A DNA stretch of 47,628 nt, taken from NCBI GenBank assembly GCA_017561025.1, contig JAFZDU010000055.1:1-47628 (forward strand), given 5' to 3'. Origin of the DNA: Bacteroidales bacterium (GTDB taxonomy: Bacteria > Bacteroidota > Bacteroidia > Bacteroidales > F082). Position 1 is the first letter of the stretch, and every line of letters starts with the position of its first letter. Below the pieces are notes generated by a model. That model was not told where the DNA came from, did not search any database, and worked only from the letters and a program-made list of their open reading frames with translations. The translations under genes were made by a program, and so were the position numbers. Shown piece by piece: positions 1 through 6,976 of this stretch.

Positions 1-168
1 GGCGCTATCCAACACTTAGCAGGTATGGAAGAATCAGGTTACATCATCGCTATCAACAAAGACAAGTACGCACCAATCTTCAGCGCTGCTGACTTAGGTA
101 TCGTTGGTGACCTTCACAAGATCGTTCCAATGTTGAATGAAAGAATCAAGAAGGAAATTGAAAAATAA
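1..168 (+). CDS. etfA: Electron transfer flavoprotein subunit alpha, C-terminal end (5' truncated)
   Basis: The window opens inside a reading frame whose last 55 codons are visible, ending in TAA at 166-168. The peptide contains [20 protein letters not shown], then [18 protein letters not shown]. This is the FAD-binding C-terminal domain of EtfA: the SGAIQH..GM, AIN.D..APIF and D.GIVGDL..VP blocks are family hallmarks. EtfA with EtfB carries electrons between acyl-CoA or other dehydrogenases and a quinone or ferredoxin partner in the cytoplasm. The upstream part, and presumably etfB, lie outside the window. A strong hairpin terminator follows 33 nt after the stop, so this operon ends here. 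Confidence 0.88.
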   Translation, partial: GAIQHLAGMEESGYIIAINKDKYAPIFSAADLGIVGDLHKIVPMLNERIKKEIEK

Positions 169-201
169 TGCATAATTCATAATGCACAATGCATAATTAA
201 G

Positions 202-234
202 AGAGCTGTCATGAAAAATGGCGGCTCTTTTTTT
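202..234 (+). terminator. Rho-independent terminator of the etfA operon
   Basis: An 11-bp stem (AGAGCTGTCAT with ATGGCGGCTCT, two G-U pairs) closes a GAAAA loop and runs directly into a T tract at 228-234. It lies 33 nt after the etfA stop, on the same strand, and separates etfA from the defence operon. Confidence 0.85.
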
Positions 235-250
235 GTTGTTAAATCTTATT

Positions 251-280
251 GATACGTGTCAAAATACTTTGATGTGTCTC
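251..280. repeat. Imperfect hairpin of the GA(G)ACG..TCAA type
   Basis: GATACGTGTCAAA (251-263) pairs imperfectly with TTTGATGTGTCTC (268-280). Very similar GAGACG...TCAA hairpins occur at 38384-38431 and 40682-40733, so this is probably a dispersed intergenic repeat. Its right arm supplies the TTTG that acts as the -33 element of the hsdM promoter. Confidence 0.45.
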
Positions 281-299
281 GAATATTTTAATATATTTG
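268..299 (+). promoter_or_regulatory. Bacteroidota-type promoter of the hsd/defence operon
   Basis: TTTG (268-271), a 20-bp spacer and TATATTTG (292-299) match the Bacteroidota primary-sigma consensus TTTG-N19-21-TAnnTTTG exactly. Transcription would start near 306, about 66 nt before the hsdM ATG. A second -7-like box, TATCTTTG (309-316), overlaps a palindrome just downstream. Confidence 0.7.
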
Positions 300-309
300 C
301 ATATGATAT

Positions 310-326
310 ATCTTTGATGCAAAGAT
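310..326. promoter_or_regulatory. Palindrome just downstream of the hsdM promoter, possible operator
   Basis: ATCTTTG-ATG-CAAAGAT is a perfect 7-bp inverted repeat with a 3-nt centre. It lies 4-20 nt after the predicted start of transcription, where a repressor dimer would block the operon. No regulator gene is adjacent, so an operator role is only inferred. The left arm also forms part of a second -7-like box. Confidence 0.35.
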
Positions 327-371
327 GGTTTTGCTCAATAAATGAATATAATAAGTACTATTTGAATTACA

Positions 372-1976
372 ATGGCTAAGAAAATAAAAGAAGAAGTGCT
401 GAATCTTGAAAATATACTTTTCAAGTGCAGAGATATACTTAGACAAGCAAAGAACTCTGGTTCGTTCTTCGAAAAGCGTGATATGATGTTGACACTTGTA
501 TTTCTACGTTTTATGGGTGAGAAATATGAGAATGGTGTGGCTGTGCTTCGAGAACGACTCATTAAGGAAGATTTAGACCCTGATAATGAAGAAATCATAA
601 AAGCTTTCTTTGATGATGCTACGTTTGCCGATGGCACTTTTGATTTGCCTATAGAGGCACGTTGGTCAACTATTATCAATACTGCAGCACCACAGCTGAA
701 TGTGGCTCTTGATACAGCATTGAGAAGTATTGGCGAAACCAATCCGACATTGAAAGGATGTTTTGTTGAGGGTACATTTACTCAACGAAACCTTGGTGCC
801 AACGATATGAAGAAGATTATCGACGAGGTGAACAAGATTAGCCATAAGACCTTTGGTGAAGAGAAAGACTTGATAGGTCGTGTATATGAATATTTTCTGA
901 AAGAATTTGCAGTTAATGCCACTAAGGAAGAGGGTGAATTTTATACTCCTCACGACGTGGTACAGCTCATTGCAACAGTCATTGAGCCATTTGATGGTAC
1001 ACTCTACGACCCTTGTTGTGGTTCAGGTGGTATGTTCATACAGAGCACTGATCTTGTGAAGTCAAAGCAGGGTGACATTAGTTGTATTAATGTATATGGT
1101 CAGGAAAAGGAATCTGCGACTTATCGTTTGGCAAAGATGAATCTTGCTTTGCGAGGCATTAGTCATAATCTTGGTTTAGAGAGTGATTCTACTTTTACTA
1201 ATGATTTACACAAAGGAATATATTTCGATTACATTATGGCCAATCCTCCTTTCAACTTGAAGGGTTGGTATAATGAAAATCTGAAAAAGGATTCACGATG
1301 GACTGATTACGTTACACCTCCGGAGAGCAATGCCAACTATGCATGGATTCTCCACATGCTTTCACACTTGAAACCTCTTTCCGGTGTTGCAGGATTCTTG
1401 CTGGCTAATGGTGCTCTTGGAGATACTGATGCACTTGAAATTCGCAAAAAGTTAATAGAGAATGACAAGGTGGAAGCTATCATTATTCTGCCAAGAGAGT
1501 TGTTTATCACGACAGACATCAGTGTCACCTTTTGGATTCTGAATCAAAACAAGAAAGGCGGAATGTATCATGGTCGTCAGCTCAGAAACAGAGAAAACGA
1601 AATTCTTTTTATGGATTTGCGTCAGTGGACAGAGAATCCTGTAAAAGGGGAACAGAAGAAAAAAGTACAACTTATCACAGCGCAGATTCAGCGAGTTACT
1701 GACATCTACCATGAGTGGCAATCAGAAGGTATTGATGGAATGAACTTTGCTGTACCTGAACTATATCGAAGCGTGGGCATTGATGAGATTAAACAAAATA
1801 ACTGGACTCTGGTACCAAGCAAGTACATTGAGTTTATTGACCACGATTTGGAGATAGACTATCCTAAAGAAATGTCTCGCATACAGCAGGAAATGAAAGT
1901 GTTGATGCGGAGAGAAAAAGAATCACAAAAGATGCTTGAAGAGGCATTTAAGAGTATAGGGTATGGATTGGAATAG
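372..1976 (+). CDS. hsdM: Type I restriction-modification system, DNA methyltransferase subunit HsdM
   Basis: This 534-aa protein is the N6-adenine methyltransferase subunit of a type I R-M system. With HsdS it forms the modification enzyme, and with HsdR the restriction complex. The N-terminal helical HsdM_N region (about 10-150) is followed by the methylase core. S-adenosylmethionine motif I is DPCCGSGGMF at 213-222 and the catalytic motif IV is NPPF at 291-294. The C-terminal region is helical, and the length is normal for HsdM. It begins at the first ATG after a good promoter. The stop is 12 nt before the next gene's ATG, and all six genes to 10438 point the same way, which suggests one operon. 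Confidence 0.95.
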   Translation: MAKKIKEEVLNLENILFKCRDILRQAKNSGSFFEKRDMMLTLVFLRFMGEKYENGVAVLRERLIKEDLDPDNEEIIKAFFDDATFADGTFDLPIEARWSTIINTAAPQLNVALDTALRSIGETNPTLKGCFVEGTFTQRNLGANDMKKIIDEVNKISHKTFGEEKDLIGRVYEYFLKEFAVNATKEEGEFYTPHDVVQLIATVIEPFDGTLYDPCCGSGGMFIQSTDLVKSKQGDISCINVYGQEKESATYRLAKMNLALRGISHNLGLESDSTFTNDLHKGIYFDYIMANPPFNLKGWYNENLKKDSRWTDYVTPPESNANYAWILHMLSHLKPLSGVAGFLLANGALGDTDALEIRKKLIENDKVEAIIILPRELFITTDISVTFWILNQNKKGGMYHGRQLRNRENEILFMDLRQWTENPVKGEQKKKVQLITAQIQRVTDIYHEWQSEGIDGMNFAVPELYRSVGIDEIKQNNWTLVPSKYIEFIDHDLEIDYPKEMSRIQQEMKVLMRREKESQKMLEEAFKSIGYGLE

Positions 1977-1988
1977 GAAGGAGTGTTT

Positions 1989-3110
1989 ATGAAAGAAAAT
2001 AAAAATACAGAAATGCCATCGTTTGTATATCGAGACGGTATGAATGCCGACAAAGAATATGTAGAATGGTTGTCTGACTTAAAACGACGCTACAAACAAA
2101 GTCAGTTGAGGACTGCCGTCAAGGCGAATAGTGAGGTTCTTGAGTATTATTGGAACCTTGGGCGCGATATTGTAGCCAAGGAAGCAGAGAGCAAATGGGG
2201 TAGCGGATTCTTTAATCAGTTAAGCCTTGATATGAGGACGATGTTTCCTGACGAAAAAGGCTTTTCTTCGGCGAATTTACGCTATATGAAGCGTTGGTAT
2301 GAGTTTTATTATCAAAGGATTTTAAATCTTCAACAACCTGTTGAAGAAATTGAAAAGGTAAATCTTCAACAACCTGTTGAAGATTTGAAGATGCCAGATA
2401 CTTTTGGTTTTATCCCTTGGGGACATCATATCTATATTTTCACTAAGAGTCAATCGCTTGACGAAGCACTTTTTTATATTAACAAGGTTACTACAGAGGG
2501 TTGGAGCCGTACTCTTTTGGAACATCATGTGACAGCTCACCTCTTCCAATCACAAGGTTCAGCTATTACCAATTTCGAAGCAACGCTACCTTCTACTCAA
2601 GTAGAAGAAGCAACGCAAATATTGAAGAAGGAATATGACCTAAGTTTCATAACGGTTGAGGAAGTAAAAAAAGAAAAAGATTTGGAAAATGCTTTGGCTA
2701 AGAACGTGACAGAATTCCTGTTGGAACTTGGTCAAGGTTTTGCTTATATTGGTCGTCAAAAAGAATTGCGCATAGATGAAGAGACTGTTTTCTTTCCTGA
2801 CTTGCTATTTTATCATATTCCACAACGTCGCTACGTCATTGTAGAGTTGAAAGCAGTTAAGTTTATGCCTGAATTTGCCGGCAAACTCAATTTCTATGTT
2901 ACGGCAGCAGATAAGTTGCTTCGTGGTGAAGATGATAATCCCTCTGTTGGGTTGTTGATTTGCAAGACTGCCAAGAAAACCATAGTTGAATGGTCTTTGC
3001 AAGATATTCAAAAGCCTTTGGGCGTTGCTTCTTATCAGTTGCAAGAAGTGGTTGAACGTACTATTGCAGAATTGGAAAACATGAAAAAGCGTGAAAATGA
3101 AGAAATATAA
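1989..3110 (+). CDS. DUF1016/YhcG-type PDDEXK nuclease domain protein inside the hsd operon
   Basis: This 373-aa protein has the two-part DUF1016 architecture. The N-terminal winged-helix-like region (about 20-130) contains YYWNLGRDIV and FSSANLRYMKRWY. The linker carries a duplicated NLQQPVE unit, followed by IPWGHH. The C-terminal PD-(D/E)xK nuclease domain shows FFPDLLFY and then VIVELKAVKF, with the catalytic D and E-x-K intact. The ATG at 1989 is preferred over an in-frame GTG at 1983 because AAGGAG (1978-1983) sits 5 nt upstream of it. YhcG-type proteins are often encoded in or beside type I R-M loci. Their exact role is unresolved (accessory nuclease or DNA-repair/defence factor). The 3' end overlaps hsdS by 14 nt. 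Confidence 0.85.
   Translation: MKENKNTEMPSFVYRDGMNADKEYVEWLSDLKRRYKQSQLRTAVKANSEVLEYYWNLGRDIVAKEAESKWGSGFFNQLSLDMRTMFPDEKGFSSANLRYMKRWYEFYYQRILNLQQPVEEIEKVNLQQPVEDLKMPDTFGFIPWGHHIYIFTKSQSLDEALFYINKVTTEGWSRTLLEHHVTAHLFQSQGSAITNFEATLPSTQVEEATQILKKEYDLSFITVEEVKKEKDLENALAKNVTEFLLELGQGFAYIGRQKELRIDEETVFFPDLLFYHIPQRRYVIVELKAVKFMPEFAGKLNFYVTAADKLLRGEDDNPSVGLLICKTAKKTIVEWSLQDIQKPLGVASYQLQEVVERTIAELENMKKRENEEI
2323..2383 (+). repeat. Two 25-bp palindromic direct repeats inside the DUF1016 gene
   Basis: The same 25-bp unit occurs at 2323-2347 and 2359-2383, a period of 36 bp (12 codons). Each unit contains a perfect 9-bp hairpin, TCTTCAACA-ACC-TGTTGAAGA. It encodes a repeated NLQQPVE segment in the linker between the N-terminal and nuclease domains. 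Because the period is a multiple of three, gain or loss of a unit would change linker length without breaking the frame. Confidence 0.85.
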
Positions 3111-4200
3111 ATTGGGAGATTATATAGAACGTTCTACGGCTAATAATCGTACTTTGAAATACAAGGAAGATTTGATAGTCGGAGTTACAAGTGATGGTGT
3201 TTTTTCTACTCCAAAAGGAAATGTAAATGGCGTAGATTTAACTCCATATAAAATTGTAAACAACGGTGATTTTGTTTATAATCCATCTCGATTTGACCTT
3301 GGTTCCATTGCTTATAGAACGGAAGGTTTGTGTATAGTTTCACATCTGTATCAAATATTTCATTTGAACGACAAAGGAAAAGAAAAAATAGATCCTATTT
3401 GGTTGTTTATTTATTTACGTCGTAAAGAATTTAGAAGAGAAGTGACATTTAGGAATTTTGGTAGCCAGAGACCAGAGTTTAATTTCAATGATTTAAGTGA
3501 AATAGAATTGCCTCTTCCTACTATCGATAAACAGCGTAAATACGTTGATATTTATTTAGCTCTTCAAAATAATCTTGCTGTCTATCAAAGCAAGGTTGAT
3601 GAATTGAAACTTGTCTGTGATGGGTATATTGAGGAGTTGAGAAGGAAGATTCCTTGTGAAAGAATTGGTGAGTATATTGTTGAGTCAAATATAAAGAATA
3701 GTGATAACAAAATTAAAGAAGTAAGGAGTGTTTCTGTTACGAAAGAGTTTAAACATACAAATGCCAAAGTCAACAAGAATGAACTAAGTAGTTATCTTGT
3801 TGTAAATCCAAAGGAAATAGCCTTTGTTCAAACAACTGGTAATGAAAAAGTCTTAGCGTTTGCGTATAATGATTATGATTATCCTGTTGTAGTTTCTTCT
3901 GTTGACAAAGTGTTTGGTTCAAAAAATGAAAGTATTCTTGACTTACAGTATCTTGCATTATTTCTAAGTCGTAAGGAGTTCGATCGCTATGCTCGTTTCA
4001 ATTCGTGGGGAAGTGCAAGAGAGGTATTCACAATGGATGATATGAATGATGTAGAAATTCCTATTCCAAATATTAAGGTACAACAGGAAATAGTCAATAT
4101 ACATAAATGCTATATCGAACGTCAACGCATTGCCGACGCTCTCAAAGAGCAAATCAATAATATATATCCAGTGTTGATAAGGGGAAGTTTGATAGAATAA
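3097..4200 (+). CDS. hsdS: Type I restriction-modification system, specificity subunit HsdS
   Basis: This 367-aa protein recognises the target DNA sequence for HsdM and HsdR. It has the usual two-repeat layout. Target-recognition domain 1 (about 1-150) ends in the conserved SEIELPLPTIDKQRKYV, followed by a helical spacer (about 155-185). Target-recognition domain 2 (about 190-330) ends in MNDVEIPIPNIKVQQEIV, followed by a second helix. The paired (E)IPLP..QQ(E/K) blocks are diagnostic of HsdS. I use the ATG at 3097; an in-frame GTG six nt earlier is possible. The gene overlaps the DUF1016 gene by 14 nt. There is no second or partial hsdS nearby, so no specificity-switching cassette is visible. 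Confidence 0.92.
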   Translation: MKKYKLGDYIERSTANNRTLKYKEDLIVGVTSDGVFSTPKGNVNGVDLTPYKIVNNGDFVYNPSRFDLGSIAYRTEGLCIVSHLYQIFHLNDKGKEKIDPIWLFIYLRRKEFRREVTFRNFGSQRPEFNFNDLSEIELPLPTIDKQRKYVDIYLALQNNLAVYQSKVDELKLVCDGYIEELRRKIPCERIGEYIVESNIKNSDNKIKEVRSVSVTKEFKHTNAKVNKNELSSYLVVNPKEIAFVQTTGNEKVLAFAYNDYDYPVVVSSVDKVFGSKNESILDLQYLALFLSRKEFDRYARFNSWGSAREVFTMDDMNDVEIPIPNIKVQQEIVNIHKCYIERQRIADALKEQINNIYPVLIRGSLIE

Positions 4201-4216
4201 TAATGGAGGATTGATA

Positions 4217-5830
4217 ATGATATATATAAAATCATTGCATATAGAAAACTATAAATGTTATGAGAATATAGATATTGAATTCAATAATTCAATAAATATT
4301 ATTGCGGGGAATAATGAAGCTGGTAAAAGTACGATATTGGAAGCTATAAATCTCTGTTTGTCAGGCTTAATAAACGGAAGATATATTAAGAATGAGCTGA
4401 ACGAATGCTTCTTCAATAAGGTGGCAGTAGAAAGTTACCGGCAAAATACAAATGCAGTTCCACCATTCATTTTGATAGAGGTTTATCTTGACTCAACTGA
4501 TTCTAATGAGTCAAACAAGGTTTATGCAAACCTAAAAGGATCTCGTAATTCAAAAAAACAAGATACCTATGGCATCAAATTGAAAATAATGTTTGATGAG
4601 AATTACAACGATGAATATGCTGCTTTCAAGAAAATTAATGGGAATAAAAATGTTCCGATTGAGTATTATCGTATTGAATGGAAAAGTTTTGCAGATCAAG
4701 ACATCACCTCACGTTCAATTCCAATAAAACCTAACATAATTGATTCGTCAGGAGCAAAATATAAAAATGGTAGTGATTATTACATTTCTAAAATCATAAG
4801 CAATAGATTAGATAAATTTGAGCAAATTGCTCTTATGCAAGCCTTTAGGGATCTTAAAGAGACTTTTAAAACGGGAGATAATTTAACTACAATAAATGAA
4901 AAAATCTCAAAAGATTCGGCAATATCAGGAAAAAATGTTTCCGTATCTGTAAATACAACAGAAATGAATGCATGGGAAAATATTCTCATGACTTATTTTG
5001 ATGAAATTCCGTTTACACAGATTGGAAAAGGAGAACAGAGTATTATAAAAACTAATCTTGCTTTATCCAATATTCGAGCAGATTTTAATAATGTTGTATT
5101 AATAGAAGAGCCAGAGAATCATCTTTCTCATACGAATTTAAATTCTCTTTTAAAGTCTATTGAAGAAAGTAATAAGGATAAGCAAATTATTATCACTACA
5201 CACAGTAGCTTTGTTGCCAACAAATTAGGACTTAGCAACTTAATTTTTTTGAATAAACGAAAGTCTTATTATTTTAAGTCGGTTGACGAAGGTACACAAA
5301 TGTACTTTAGAAAATTAGCCGGGTTTGAAACATTGCGCTTAATCCTTTCTGACAGAGCAATATTGGTTGAGGGTCCATCGGATGAACTTATTATTCAAAA
5401 AGCTTACATGAAAAAGCATAATGGGCACTTGCCTATTCAAGATAACATTGACGTTATTTCTGTAAAAGGTGTTCAAGCAAAAAGATTTTTAACTTTAGTG
5501 GGTGATTTACCAATAAGAATTGCAGTCGTAACAGACAACGATGGCGATTATGATAATAATATAACTACTCGATATAAAGGCTTTACAGAAAAAGACAATA
5601 TTGAAATTTTCTCAAATAAAGATAATAACCAACATACACTTGAGCCTAGTTTTGTCGCATGCAATGATGAAGAGAAGTTAAAGAAGTTTCTCAATTACAA
5701 TGGGGAAAAGACCATTTCCGATTATATGCAAACATGCAAGTCTGAATGGTCTTATAGGGTATTTTCTGAAGAGAATGACTTTTCTTTTCCTCAGTATATA
5801 AACGAAAGCATAGATTGGATTGTACAATGA
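4217..5830 (+). CDS. OLD-family ATP-dependent endonuclease (GajA-like, AAA ATPase + TOPRIM)
   Basis: This 537-aa protein has the class 2 OLD layout of Gabija GajA. The ABC/SMC-type ATPase domain has Walker A GNNEAGKST at 31-39, an ABC-signature-like GKGEQS, Walker B VLIEEPENH with Glu297/Glu298, and an H-loop TTHSS with His329. The C-terminal TOPRIM nuclease domain has VEGPSDE with Glu385 and TDNDGDY with Asp440/Asp442. All expected metal ligands are present. The ATG at 4217 is chosen because GGAGG (4205-4209) sits 7 nt upstream; a TTG six nt earlier is less likely. The stop overlaps the next gene's ATG (ATGA), coupling it to a UvrD-like helicase as in Gabija. It is slightly shorter than the characterised GajA (about 578 aa). 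It looks more AT-rich than hsdM and hsdR. Confidence 0.88.
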   Translation: MIYIKSLHIENYKCYENIDIEFNNSINIIAGNNEAGKSTILEAINLCLSGLINGRYIKNELNECFFNKVAVESYRQNTNAVPPFILIEVYLDSTDSNESNKVYANLKGSRNSKKQDTYGIKLKIMFDENYNDEYAAFKKINGNKNVPIEYYRIEWKSFADQDITSRSIPIKPNIIDSSGAKYKNGSDYYISKIISNRLDKFEQIALMQAFRDLKETFKTGDNLTTINEKISKDSAISGKNVSVSVNTTEMNAWENILMTYFDEIPFTQIGKGEQSIIKTNLALSNIRADFNNVVLIEEPENHLSHTNLNSLLKSIEESNKDKQIIITTHSSFVANKLGLSNLIFLNKRKSYYFKSVDEGTQMYFRKLAGFETLRLILSDRAILVEGPSDELIIQKAYMKKHNGHLPIQDNIDVISVKGVQAKRFLTLVGDLPIRIAVVTDNDGDYDNNITTRYKGFTEKDNIEIFSNKDNNQHTLEPSFVACNDEEKLKKFLNYNGEKTISDYMQTCKSEWSYRVFSEENDFSFPQYINESIDWIVQ

Positions 5831-6951
5831 GTAATTGGGTATATATAGCTGCTGCAGGTTCTGGTAAAACCACGACTTTGGTAAGGAAAGCTTGTGCTTT
5901 ACCTTTATCTGAGTATGTCCTTATTTTAACTTATACGGATTCAAATGAAAAAGAAATAAGAAATAAGTTCTATCAAGAGAAAGGATATATTCCTCAAAAT
6001 GTTGTTATCCAATCATGGTTTTCTTTTTTAGTCCAGCACTTAATAAAACCTTATCAGAATTATCTTACTGATGACAATTTTGTTATAAAGGGACTAGCTA
6101 TGGTACAAAGTACAGGCAAAAAAAGTAAGAAAGCGTATAGAATTCCAAAAGCAAAATGGGAAAAGTATTATTTCACCCAACATCAAAAAGCGTTAACAGA
6201 AAAGCTTAGTGAATTGGCTTATGATTGCAATGAAAAATCAAAAGGAAAACCTATCCAAAGACTTTGTGATATATTTGAAAATATTTATATAGATGAAGTC
6301 CAGGATTTGGCTGGTTACGACTTGGAGTTGATTAAGTTGTTTTTTCTATCAAAAAGCAATATTATTATCGCCGGAGACCCACGACAAACCATATATCTTA
6401 CAAACCATAACGGAAATAAAAACAAGAGTTTTCGTAATGGGAAAATAGTCGATTATTTATCAGTACAAAAAGAATTAAAAGGTAAATATCAAGTTGACAC
6501 AGATACATTGAACAACTCATGGAGATGTTGTTCTGAAATTTGTGAATATGCTTCAAAAATTACCCCGACATTCAATAATACCATATCACGGAGTAATTAT
6601 CAAGATAAGCTATGTGGTGTTTATCTTGTTGCAGAAAGTGAAAAAGAACATTTTTTAAATAAGAATAAAGGTAGTATTCAATTAAGACATAGTGTTGCAA
6701 CAAAGGGCATTGATCCTAATTTTTCGGTCATAAATTTTGGAGAGTCTAAGGGATTAACTTTTGACTCTGTATTAATTTATCCAACTCAACCTATGATAAA
6801 ATGGATTGAAAACCACAATAATAACTTAGAAGAAACTTCTAAATATAAATTTTATGTAGCAGTAACGCGAGCACGTTTTTTAGTTGGAATTGTATGGCCA
6901 AAGGAAACATGTTCCGCTACAGATATAAACTTTTGGAATCCATCAATGTAA
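5827..6951 (+). CDS. Compact UvrD/PcrA-like superfamily 1 helicase (GajB-like)
   Basis: This 374-aa protein has every SF1A helicase motif in order. Motif I is AAAGSGKT (8-15), Ia LTYTDSNEKEI, II YIDEVQD (Asp156/Glu157), III IIAGDPRQTIY and IV NNSWRC. Motif V is GESKGLTFDSVLIY and VI is KFYVAVTRAR near the C-terminus. It lacks most of the inserted 1B/2B subdomains of UvrD (about 720 aa) and is shorter than the characterised GajB (about 494 aa). The start is the ATG of an ATGA overlap with the GajA-like gene; an upstream TTG is rejected. In Gabija, GajB senses or unwinds DNA intermediates and activates GajA. That role is inferred here from motifs and adjacency. hsdR begins 26 nt downstream. Confidence 0.85.
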   Translation: MSNWVYIAAAGSGKTTTLVRKACALPLSEYVLILTYTDSNEKEIRNKFYQEKGYIPQNVVIQSWFSFLVQHLIKPYQNYLTDDNFVIKGLAMVQSTGKKSKKAYRIPKAKWEKYYFTQHQKALTEKLSELAYDCNEKSKGKPIQRLCDIFENIYIDEVQDLAGYDLELIKLFFLSKSNIIIAGDPRQTIYLTNHNGNKNKSFRNGKIVDYLSVQKELKGKYQVDTDTLNNSWRCCSEICEYASKITPTFNNTISRSNYQDKLCGVYLVAESEKEHFLNKNKGSIQLRHSVATKGIDPNFSVINFGESKGLTFDSVLIYPTQPMIKWIENHNNNLEETSKYKFYVAVTRARFLVGIVWPKETCSATDINFWNPSM

Positions 6952-6976
6952 AACTGATATTTAAATAATTAAGACG

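Noticed and set aside
3097-4200. Phase-variable hsdS shuffling
   Set aside because: Only one hsdS is present, with no partial hsdS copies, long inverted repeats or recombinase gene nearby.
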